Shown: positions 8,529-15,399 of the stretch, in pieces
Layout of the letters: each line of letters begins with the position of its first letter
Numbering within the stretch: position 1 is the first letter of the stretch
NCBI RefSeq assembly: GCF_036924535.1
Contig: NZ_JAZHRT010000001.1
Span: forward strand, 2,356,001-2,420,000
Length of the DNA: 64,000 bases
Source of the DNA: Bradyrhizobium sp. AZCC 2262
GTDB lineage: Bacteria > Pseudomonadota > Alphaproteobacteria > Rhizobiales > Xanthobacteraceae
Direction of reading: 5' to 3'
The notes under the pieces: generated by a model
Seen by the model: the letters and a program-made list of their open reading frames with translations, nothing else
Databases searched by the model: none
Told to the model about the DNA's origin: nothing
Translations under genes and position numbers: made by a program

Positions 8529-9644
8529 ATGTTCTTATTTTGTTCCTATGGAGTCAAGCCGCCATTCAAGCCGCCCTGGACGCTGGTCCGGGAAAATTCC
8601 GAGTGCTACGTGGTCCGGGACGCCAATGGCGTGACGGTGGCATGGCTCTATTGCCGTGACGACACCCAGCGCTACAGTTTCGGCGTGAGCAAGCTCTCAT
8701 CAGACGAGGCGCGGCGGATCGGCAAGGCGATCGCGCGCATCCCCGAATTTATGATGCAGCGCCAGGGCTTCTATTCTCGCGGCGGCGGACCGCGCTGGCG
8801 CGCTGATCGCCCCTACCACGTCGCTCTTGAGGACCGCTACATCCGCGAACACTGGGATGAGATCGATGCTCTTTGCCGGCTGAACAGCCTGCCATTCAAT
8901 GCGACCGGCGAAGTCATCCAGAGCGACGGCGTATGGAGGGTCTATGAATTCACCTGGCAGATGGATGCGATCCTGTTTTGGGATCGCTTCGAGGGACGCT
9001 GGCTGCGCGGAAGCGAGTTTCATTATCCCGAGCGGCCCGAGAATCTGCCATCACTGAAGCCGCTTCAGAACTGGCCGAAATCCACGCAATTTGCGGTAAC
9101 TGCTGATGTCAACGTCATGAGCCTGCGTCGAGCCCTCGTCATATCGATGTCTCTGCTGCTGTCGAGCGCGGCATGGGCGGATGATCTTGCTGGACAAGCC
9201 AGCATCATCGATGGCGACACACTGGAAATTCATGGGACGCGCATCCGGCTCTGGGGCGTCGATGCGCCCGAGAGCAGCCAGCTATGCCGAGGTGCGGACA
9301 GCAACCTGTATCGCTGTGGCACGAAGGCAGCGAATGATCTCGATTCCTTCATCGCGCGTCGGCCGGTCAATTGTACGCCAGTCGCCGAAGATCAATATGG
9401 GCGGACTGTAGCAACCTGTTCCCTCGGCGGTGCCGATATCGGAGAATGGCTTGTGCGCAATGGTCTCGCGCTGGATTGGCCGCAATATTCGAAAGGCAAG
9501 TACGCCTCCGCCCAGCGCGAGGCCGATCGTTCGGGTCGCGGGATGTGGGCGGGCAGCTATGTGGAGCCGTGGTTGTTTCGCGGCTGCATCAGGGCAGGTG
9601 GTACTCCGACCAGCTGTTCGGATGATGCAAACGTACATCCTTGA
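8529..9644 (+). CDS. In-frame fusion: unknown Bradyrhizobium-type domains plus thermonuclease
   Basis: One uninterrupted frame joins three parts. Residues about 10-75 form a small domain (ENSECYVVRDANGVTVAWLY, then KLSSDEARRIGKAIARIPE) common as a stand-alone protein in this group. Residues about 76-190 form a second unknown region (YIREHWDEIDALCRLNSLPF, then FWDRFEGRWLRGSEFHYP). From residue 197 comes a complete secreted nuclease with its own signal peptide. No stop codon separates them. The start at 8529 is uncertain because it overlaps the SOS box; an ATG at 8496 would overlap the divergent gene's start. The buried signal peptide suggests the nuclease is also, or only, made from the internal ATG. 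A lost stop codon is the simplest origin. Confidence 0.55.
   Translation: MFLFCSYGVKPPFKPPWTLVRENSECYVVRDANGVTVAWLYCRDDTQRYSFGVSKLSSDEARRIGKAIARIPEFMMQRQGFYSRGGGPRWRADRPYHVALEDRYIREHWDEIDALCRLNSLPFNATGEVIQSDGVWRVYEFTWQMDAILFWDRFEGRWLRGSEFHYPERPENLPSLKPLQNWPKSTQFAVTADVNVMSLRRALVISMSLLLSSAAWADDLAGQASIIDGDTLEIHGTRIRLWGVDAPESSQLCRGADSNLYRCGTKAANDLDSFIARRPVNCTPVAEDQYGRTVATCSLGGADIGEWLVRNGLALDWPQYSKGKYASAQREADRSGRGMWAGSYVEPWLFRGCIRAGGTPTSCSDDANVHP
8531..8545. promoter_or_regulatory. SOS box (alphaproteobacterial LexA site)
   Basis: The sequence GTTC-TTATTTT-GTTC matches the LexA operator of alphaproteobacteria, GTTC-N7-GTTC. It ends 33 bases before the minus-strand start at 8497. LexA cleavage after DNA damage would therefore induce the small genes, the SRAP gene and possibly the helicase. 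It also overlaps the presumed start of the plus-strand fused ORF. Confidence 0.75.
9117..9644 (+). CDS. Secreted thermonuclease (SNase-like)
   Basis: From the internal ATG at 9117 the product is 175 residues. It starts MSLRRALVISMSLLLSSAAWA, a good Sec signal peptide cleaved after AWA. The staphylococcal-nuclease fold follows, with DGDTLEIHGTRIRLWGVDAPE (catalytic Arg and Asp), DQYGRTVATC (second catalytic Arg) and a C-terminal RSGRGMWAG. Such proteins cleave DNA or RNA outside the cytoplasm. Cysteines in QLCRGADSNLYRCG may form a disulfide, as in other rhizobial members. The frame is open upstream (see the fusion entry). Confidence 0.8.
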   Translation: MSLRRALVISMSLLLSSAAWADDLAGQASIIDGDTLEIHGTRIRLWGVDAPESSQLCRGADSNLYRCGTKAANDLDSFIARRPVNCTPVAEDQYGRTVATCSLGGADIGEWLVRNGLALDWPQYSKGKYASAQREADRSGRGMWAGSYVEPWLFRGCIRAGGTPTSCSDDANVHP

Positions 9645-9760
9645 ACGCGCCTTTGCGGCGACTCGGAGCTTCAACAGTTGAGAACGTCGGAGTGAGCTAG
9701 TGCGATCTGTGCGACTCGCGTTAAGCAGTCGCTGTCACCTTACTGCGCAAAGGGAATAGG

Positions 9761-9952
9761 ATGGTTGCTGCTGCCCGTGACTTGCCGGATTCAGGTTATG
9801 CGCTCGAAGTCGACGGCCGACTCAAGGCCGAATTTGCGACCAGGGACGGAGCCAAGACGGGCGCCGAAGAGCTGAAGAAGCGCTTTCCCATGCTCCAAAT
9901 CAGAATCTATGACGCGCAGACACAGACTCGCGAGGAAGTCGAGCTGTCGTGA
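9761..9952 (+). CDS. Small conserved hypothetical protein (63 aa)
   Basis: The protein begins MVAAARDLPDSGYALEVDGR and contains an ELKKRFPMLQIRIYDA block typical of a small alpha/beta protein seen in many copies in Bradyrhizobium-type genomes. An AGGGAATAGG stretch precedes the ATG. The function is unknown, and nothing in the neighbours suggests a partner. Confidence 0.6.
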   Translation: MVAAARDLPDSGYALEVDGRLKAEFATRDGAKTGAEELKKRFPMLQIRIYDAQTQTREEVELS

Positions 9953-10033
9953 GTCTGGCGCGAGCAAGGTCATGACATCATTTTCGCGGGTTTAGGGCCG
10001 TCTCCCTTCGGGACCGGGCTGTCGGCTGGCGCT

Positions 10034-10047
10034 GAAACCCCGGCTTA
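10034..10047. repeat. Left arm of the palindrome split by the IS1182-type element
   Basis: GAAACCCCGGC followed by TTA. Its exact inverted complement GCCGGGGTTTC, preceded by TTA, lies at 11561-11574 on the other side of the element. Without the insertion the two arms would form an 11-bp perfect stem with a 3-base loop. Confidence 0.8.
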
Positions 10048-10082
10048 AGGAGGCTGTGTGAGAACTGAGCGAGTCAGATAAG

Positions 10083-10114
10083 AAGGGCCGCATCGGCAAC
10101 GATGCGGCCCTTTT
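10083..10114 (+). terminator. Stem-loop inside the left IS end
   Basis: A perfect 13-bp stem (AAGGGCCGCATCG, loop GCAA, complement) is followed by T residues, immediately before the transposase start. It probably blocks transcription entering from outside the element, or hides the transposase start in read-through RNA. Confidence 0.7.
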
Positions 10115-10115
10115 G

Positions 10116-11506
10116 ATGAGCTATATTCGGGGTGAAGATCGCGGTCAGGCAGCGTTGCTGCCTTCGGCAATCGAGGACTATGTTGCGGCGGATGCGGCGG
10201 TTCGGGTGATCGACGCATTTGTTGATGGGCTGGATCTGGGAGGGCTCGGATTTGGCCGCTCTGTGCCGGCGACAACCGGGCGGCCCCCCTATGATCCACG
10301 GACCTTCTGAAGCTCTATATTTGGGGCTATTTCAACGAAGTGCGTTCGTCGCGCCGGCTGGAACGGGAATGCCGCCGCAATGTCGAGGCGATGTGGCTTT
10401 TGCGACGGCTCAGCCCGGACTTTAAAACGATCGCCGATTTCCGTCGCGACAATGGCGACGCGATTGTGGGAGCGTGCCGCGCGTTCGTGATGCTGTGCCG
10501 GGACGCGGGCCTGTTCCGGGCCAGGCTTGTGGCGCTGGACGGCTCCAAGTTCCGGGCGGTTGCCAGCAGCCAGAAGATTGTGGGGCGCAGCGAGATCGCT
10601 GACGAAGCGGCGCGGCTCGATCGGCGGATTGCCGACTATCTGGCCAAACTTGAGGAAGCCGACGGCGCCGAGCCAGACGATGCGCCCGGCGCGACTGCGG
10701 CTGCGCTCGCAGCATTGCGGGGACGGCGCGGTGAACTCGACCGTCTTGCCGCGAAGCTGGAGACCGAAGGCCGCACAATGCTTGTCAAAGGCGAAGAAGA
10801 CGCCAGACCGATGGGCAAGGGCAATGGCCCCAAGCCTCCCTCCTACAACGTCCAGACGGCGGTGGACGCCGATACCGGGCTGATCATTCATCATGAGGTA
10901 ACGGATGAGGCGACCGATAAACGTCAGCTCCACCCCATGGCCAAGGCGGCCAGGGATGTTCTCGGGTGCACCGAGCTAACGGTGGTTGCCGATGCCGGCT
11001 TTGCCAACGGCGCGCATGCGAGCGCTTGCGAAGCGGATGGCATCACGGCTTGTGTCGCGGCCAACCGCGCCGTCAACAACCAGGCCGACGGTACCTTGTT
11101 TGATCGATCCGCCTTTGCCTATGAAGCGGATAGCGACACATTCCGCTGCCCGGAAGGCCGCAAGCTGGTGCGCAAGCAACTCCATCGGAAGAAGCGCAAT
11201 GTGACCTACATCGCGCTCGATTGCTCGGGCTGCGCCCTCAAGCCGCAATGCACCACGGCACCACGACGCCTCGTCAAGCGGCATCTGGACGAGGATGCCC
11301 TAAACTGGATGAATGCGCGGGCCAACGCCGATCTCATGGCAAGGCGACGATGCGCCGCTGAGCATCCCTTCAGGACCATCAAACGGATGATGGCGGGAGG
11401 GCGCTTCCTCACCAGGAACCTCAAGGGCTCTCGAACCGAGATGGCCCTCTCCGTGCTCTCCTACAACATACTCCGAGCGATCAACCTCAAGGCCGCCATT
11501 ACCTGA
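10116..11506 (+). pseudogene. IS1182-family transposase, frameshifted
   Basis: The N-terminal domain (MSYIRGEDRGQAALLPSAIE, then GRPPYDPRT) is in one frame and stops at 10307-10309. The rest continues one frame over from LKLYIWGYFNEVRSSRRLER. It includes LVALDGSKFRAVAS (first catalytic Asp), NVQTAVDADTGLIIHHEVT, TVVADAGFANGAH (second Asp), a Cys-rich insert (CSGCALKPQCTT) and RRCAAEHPFRTIKRMM (catalytic Glu). One missing base near 10300-10309 explains the break. The full protein would be about 463 residues, normal for a DDE IS1182 enzyme. As read it is inactive. Confidence 0.85.
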
Positions 11507-11514
11507 AAGCAAAA

Positions 11515-11539
11515 GAGGCTCCGGTCAAACCGGAGCCTC
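11515..11539. terminator. Stem-loop inside the right IS end
   Basis: An 11-bp perfect stem (GAGGCTCCGGT, three-base loop CAA, complement) lies just after the transposase stop. It may act as a terminator for the transposase gene, although no long T-run follows. Confidence 0.55.
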
Positions 11540-11560
11540 CAATCGTTTCCACACAGCCTC

Positions 11561-11574
11561 TTAGCCGGGGTTTC
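11561..11574. repeat. Right arm of the palindrome split by the IS1182-type element
   Basis: TTA followed by GCCGGGGTTTC, the inverted complement of the arm at 10034-10044. It begins the leader of the DUF932 gene. Confidence 0.8.
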
Positions 11575-11679
11575 ACCCTTCGGGCTTCCATCCCTGACGG
11601 AAGCTGCGGCGAGAGCGGAGACGCATTGGCGTCGGCGATCGACGGTGCAGGAGAGGGAGAGTGGGGCGGCGTTCGCCGT

Positions 11680-11719
11680 GACGGGTTGAAGGCCGGAGGA
11701 GAGTCTTCCGGCGCCCGTC
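11680..11719 (+). promoter_or_regulatory. Hairpin in the DUF932 leader
   Basis: Two nested pairings, GACGGG/CCCGTC and GCCGGA/TCCGGC, enclose a loop carrying GGAGAG. The GGAGGAG purine run straddles the inner stem and loop. The structure ends at the first possible start codon (ATG 11720), so it could control ribosome access. This is one of several structured leaders in the 11.6-23.2 kb block. Confidence 0.5.
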
Positions 11720-11734
11720 ATGGAGATTGCTCCC

Positions 11735-12928
11735 ATGAATATGCAGGTTCTTGATGCCCGCCGCGATGCCAGTGGCGGTTACAGAGTGGATGTGAACCGC
11801 GGCGAGCGCGTCGGTCGGGTGTCCTCGGAGTGGTTTTCCCGTCCCGCCGATGAGCGTTATCTGTCGCTCAATGAACTGGCCCGCACGGTGCGTGATCGCA
11901 CGGACCGCAGCCGAACGCGCGTGGTCGAAAGCGCGCTCATCCATGTGGAAGCAAACCGCGCCGACCCCGAGCGCCTGGCCCTGATGCTGCCCGGCTCTGA
12001 CAAACCGGTCGCGCCGACCCATTGGAGCTTCGGCCAGCTTGCAAGCCAGGTTGGCGCTCCGGCCGCTTACCTGCGGCAGCTTCCCGCGGCCCTTGCAGGT
12101 ATCAACCTGCAATATGGCCTGACCGCCAATCGCGCCAAACAGATCAAAACGCTCGAGACCGACGATGGCCGCGTTGAGCTTCGCGCCGTCACCAGCCCGG
12201 ACTATGGCCGGATATTTGACCATGAGCTGGTTGAGGCTGTCCAGCGCATCGCTGGCAATGGCACGGGCGATACGCGATGGAAGGTGCCGGGCGTGCTCGA
12301 CTGGTCAACCGGGATCTACAATCCGCGTGTCGACATTTCAAAGGAAACGACGACCCTCTATGCATCGGACAGGGACATTTTCCTTTTCCTGGTCGATGAC
12401 CTGAACCCGATCGAAGCTGGCCGTCTCCGGGACGGCTCGCCCGACCTCTATTTCCGCGGCTTCTATTGCTGGAACTCGGAAGTCGGGGCGAAGACGCTCG
12501 GCATGGCGAGCTTCTATCTTCGTGCAGTCTGCCAAAATCGCAATTTGTGGGGCGTGGAAGACTTCGAGGAGATCATCATCCGCCATTCCAAATACGCAGC
12601 CTCCCGCTTTGCTCACGAGGCCGCCCCGGCGCTGCTGAACTTCGCCAACTCCTCAGCCACGCCCTTCGTCAACGGCATCAAGGTCGCCCGCGAACAGATC
12701 GTCGCACGCAGTGACGAGGATCGCACCGAGTTTCTGCGTCGCCGCGGCTTCTCCAAGGCCGAGACAGCCAAGGTGATCGACACGGTGCTGGCGGAGGAAG
12801 GCCGCCCGCCTGAAAGCATCTTCGATTTCGTGCAGGGCATCACCGCCGTCGCGCGCGACAAGCCGCATCAGGATGCCCGTCTGGACATGGAGGCGAAGGC
12901 GAAGAAGCTTTTGGATCGCGCCGCCTGA
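11735..12928 (+). CDS. DUF932 domain-containing protein
   Basis: This 397-residue protein of the DUF932 family is found on phages, plasmids and ICEs. Recognisable blocks are SSEWFSRPADERYLSLNEL near the start, APTHWSFGQLASQVGAPAAY, and the central RGFYCWNSEVGAKTLGMASF followed by CQNRNLWG, which is the family signature. I prefer the ATG at 11735 (MNMQVLDARRD), with GGAG ten bases upstream; ATG 11720 is possible. The molecular role is not established. Genome context with ParB, a helicase-methylase and a Toprim protein points to DNA maintenance or anti-restriction, which is an inference. Confidence 0.85.
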   Translation: MNMQVLDARRDASGGYRVDVNRGERVGRVSSEWFSRPADERYLSLNELARTVRDRTDRSRTRVVESALIHVEANRADPERLALMLPGSDKPVAPTHWSFGQLASQVGAPAAYLRQLPAALAGINLQYGLTANRAKQIKTLETDDGRVELRAVTSPDYGRIFDHELVEAVQRIAGNGTGDTRWKVPGVLDWSTGIYNPRVDISKETTTLYASDRDIFLFLVDDLNPIEAGRLRDGSPDLYFRGFYCWNSEVGAKTLGMASFYLRAVCQNRNLWGVEDFEEIIIRHSKYAASRFAHEAAPALLNFANSSATPFVNGIKVAREQIVARSDEDRTEFLRRRGFSKAETAKVIDTVLAEEGRPPESIFDFVQGITAVARDKPHQDARLDMEAKAKKLLDRAA

Positions 12929-12994
12929 GTCCCGCCAAGCCGCGGAAACCCGTTTCTCGTGTCTGCGGCACTTCTCCGTTTCGCTGGTTCCGTG

Positions 12995-13070
12995 GCGCTG
13001 CCCTCTTGGAGCAAGAGGGCGGCGCTTCGCTCCTTGAACGGCTTGGAGGCCGAGAGAGAGGCTTTCGGCC
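12995..13070 (+). promoter_or_regulatory. Two hairpins in the ParB-like gene leader
   Basis: The first hairpin pairs 12995-13008 with 13012-13025: a 14-bp stem with one mismatch and a three-base loop. The second pairs GGCCGA (13048) with TCGGCC (13065). The start codon follows at 13091. The layout (large hairpin, CTTCGCTCC-like spacer, small hairpin, start) recurs before other genes of this block. Confidence 0.5.
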
Positions 13071-13090
13071 GGCCGTTCCGGAGAACTGAC

Positions 13091-15220
13091 ATGGCAAAGG
13101 CCGTTCAGAAGATCAAGCTATCGCCATCGCGCGACATTCCCTTCAACAAGCTTGTGCTGGCTCAATCCAACGTCCGCCGCACCAGGGCCGGTATCTCGAT
13201 CGAGGACCTCGCCGAGGACATCGCGCGGCGGTCCCTGCTACAAAGTCTCAACGTCCGGCCAATCTCTGACGCCGAAGGCCAGGAGACCGGCATGTTCGAG
13301 GTGCCTGCAGGTGGCAGGCGGTATCGAGCACTCGAGCTTCTGGTGAAGCAGAAGCGTCTGACGAAGACCGCGCCGGTCCCGTGCATCGTCAGTGAAGCCG
13401 GCACCGAGATCACCGCGGAAGAGGATTCGCTTGCCGAAAACGTGCATCGTGTCGCGCTTCATCCCCTCGACCAGTTTCGGGCATTTCAGACGTTGCGCGA
13501 GCAAGGTCGTCCTGAGGAGGATATCGCGGCCATCTTTTTCGTCTCCGTCAACGTGGTGAAGCAGCGGCTCCGGCTCGTGGCTGTCTCCCCGACTCTGCTC
13601 GACGTCTATGCCGACGACGGTATGTCGCTCGAACAGTTGATGGCGTTCTCCGTCACGGCCGAGCACGCTCGACAGGAACAGGTCTGGGAGAGCGTCAACA
13701 AGTCAGGCTACGATGAGCCGTATCAGATCAGGCGCCTTCTGACCGAGCGCGCGGTGCGGGCCTCCGACAAGCGTGCGCGGTTTGTCGGCCTCGCCGCCTA
13801 TGAGGCGGCCGGCGGCAATGTGCTGCGCGATCTCTTTGAGGAGGATGGCGGCGGCTGGCTCGAGGACATAGCTTTGCTCGAACGTCTTGTCGCCGACAAG
13901 CTGCGGACCGAAGCCGAGATCGTCGCCGCCGAAGGCTGGAAGTGGCTGGATGTCGCCGCAACATTTCCCTACGGCTACGATCACGAGCACCGTCGGCTCG
14001 AGGGGACACCGGCTGATCTGACCTCCGAGGAGCAGGTGAGTTTTGATGCTCTCCAGGCCGAATACGACGCGCTTCAGGCAAAATATGAAGACGCCGACGA
14101 ACTGCCGGATGAGGTGGATGCGCGTCTTGGCGAACTCGAGGAAGCGCTCGAAGCCTTCGCGAACCGGCCGGACGTCTTCAAGCCCGCCGAAATCGTCCAT
14201 GCCGGCGCCTTCGTCAGCATCGATGGCGAGGGCGGCTTGCAGGTCGAGCGGGGCTACGTCCGCCGCGAGGACGAGACCGCGTTCGTTGCGGCGACGGCCG
14301 AGCCTGATCCCGAAGCGAGCTCAGCAGCGTCTCTCGCCGATGCTGGCGACCATGGAGGGCCGCCCGTCCAGCGCGCCACGATCACGGTCGCAGGGCACGC
14401 AGATGCGGACGAGGAGGACGACGATGATGCCATCCGCTCGTTGCCCGATCGGCTTGTGGCGGAGCTGACCGCGCATCGCACGCTGGCGCTGCGCGATGCC
14501 GTCGCTTGCCATCCGCAGGTCGCGATGACGGCGCTGCTGCACAAGCTCTGTGTCGACGCCTTCTACCAGACCTATACGCCGGGATGTCTTGAAGCCGGCG
14601 TGCGCCACGTCCAGCTTCCCGGTCAGACGCCGGGTCTGAAGGAGAGCGCGTCTGCGAAGTCCATCGCCGATCGGCAGGCGGCCTGGAAGGCCGATGTGCC
14701 GACCGACGAACAGGCGCTGTGGGATTGGCTCGCCACCCTTGACGATGCCAGCCGGCTGGCGCTGCTCGCCCACTGCACGTCCTTTGGCGTCAATGCGCTT
14801 TTGGAGAAGGTCGATCGCCATGGCGGCTCAGGTGTGACCGCCCATGGCTTGCAGCGTCGCCTCGATCAAGCAGACCGCCTGGCGCGGGCGGTGAATCTCG
14901 ACATGGCGGAGGTCGGCTGGCGACCGACGGTCGACAACTATCTCGGCCGGGTCACCAAGAGTCGGATCCTCGAAGCGGTTCGTGAGGCCAAGGGCGAGGG
15001 CGCCATGCAGCTCATCGACCACCTCAAGAAAAGCGAGATGGCCAGGGAGGCCGAGCGTCTGCTCGAGGACACCCGTTGGCTCCCCGAGCCGCTGCGGCTC
15101 GCCGAAGTGGCGCCGCCGTCGGACGTCAAAGAAGCACTGCCGGAGTTCCTCTCCGACGACGAGGGGCAGGCTGGCGAGATCGGCGAGATCGAGCCGGCAC
15201 AGGCCGTCGCTGCCGAATAA
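13091..15220 (+). CDS. ParB/RepB-like partition-type DNA-binding protein
   Basis: The 709-residue product starts MAKAVQKIKLSPSRDIPFNK; the ATG at 13091 is chosen because the ParB domain begins about 20 residues in, although the frame is open further upstream. Residues about 18-120 are the ParB N-terminal nuclease/CTPase fold: LVLAQSNVRRTRAGISIEDL, PAGGRRYRALELL (CTP-binding GxRR-like motif) and EEDSLAENVHR. An HTH region follows (RPEEDIAAIFFVSVNVVKQRL). The long C-terminal half is helical and acidic (ADEEDDDDA) and has no counterpart in chromosomal ParB (about 300 residues). Large ParB-like proteins of this kind are typical of alphaproteobacterial plasmids and ICEs. No parA is next to it, so a transcriptional or DNA-processing role is as likely as segregation. 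Confidence 0.85.
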   Translation: MAKAVQKIKLSPSRDIPFNKLVLAQSNVRRTRAGISIEDLAEDIARRSLLQSLNVRPISDAEGQETGMFEVPAGGRRYRALELLVKQKRLTKTAPVPCIVSEAGTEITAEEDSLAENVHRVALHPLDQFRAFQTLREQGRPEEDIAAIFFVSVNVVKQRLRLVAVSPTLLDVYADDGMSLEQLMAFSVTAEHARQEQVWESVNKSGYDEPYQIRRLLTERAVRASDKRARFVGLAAYEAAGGNVLRDLFEEDGGGWLEDIALLERLVADKLRTEAEIVAAEGWKWLDVAATFPYGYDHEHRRLEGTPADLTSEEQVSFDALQAEYDALQAKYEDADELPDEVDARLGELEEALEAFANRPDVFKPAEIVHAGAFVSIDGEGGLQVERGYVRREDETAFVAATAEPDPEASSAASLADAGDHGGPPVQRATITVAGHADADEEDDDDAIRSLPDRLVAELTAHRTLALRDAVACHPQVAMTALLHKLCVDAFYQTYTPGCLEAGVRHVQLPGQTPGLKESASAKSIADRQAAWKADVPTDEQALWDWLATLDDASRLALLAHCTSFGVNALLEKVDRHGGSGVTAHGLQRRLDQADRLARAVNLDMAEVGWRPTVDNYLGRVTKSRILEAVREAKGEGAMQLIDHLKKSEMAREAERLLEDTRWLPEPLRLAEVAPPSDVKEALPEFLSDDEGQAGEIGEIEPAQAVAAE

Positions 15221-15226
15221 CACACT

Positions 15227-15256
15227 GCTGCGGAGCGGCAGGCGCCGCTCCGCAGC
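15227..15256 (+). terminator. Perfect GC hairpin after the ParB-like gene
   Basis: A 13-bp perfect stem (GCTGCGGAGCGGC, loop AGGC, complement) starts seven bases after the stop codon. A T-rich tract (CTTCTCCTCTCT) appears only 14 bases further on, so it may be a terminator, an RNA stabiliser or part of the next gene's leader. Confidence 0.5.
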
Positions 15257-15399
15257 CTTCGCCACGTCTTCTCCTCTCTGCTCGCATGAGGAGAATGGCA
15301 GGGAGAGGTAGAGCCGGGCCGGGAAGGGCTTGAGCTGCCGCGGTCTTAAGAGAGCGCCGGGCGGCTCGGCCCAGTCCCGCTCTCCGAGAAATCCCTCCC

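Larger units (their letters stand above)
10048..11560 (+). mobile_element. IS1182-type insertion sequence, about 1.5 kb
   Basis: The ends carry inverted repeats GAGGCTGTGTGAGAAC (from 10050) and, read inward from the right, GAGGCTGTGTGGAAAC (ending 11560), with 14 of 16 positions alike when allowing one shift. TTA flanks both sides (10045-10047 and 11561-11563) and may be the target duplication. The single gene is a frameshifted transposase. A strong stem-loop lies just inside each end. The element interrupts a palindrome between region 2 and the DUF932 gene. Confidence 0.82.
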
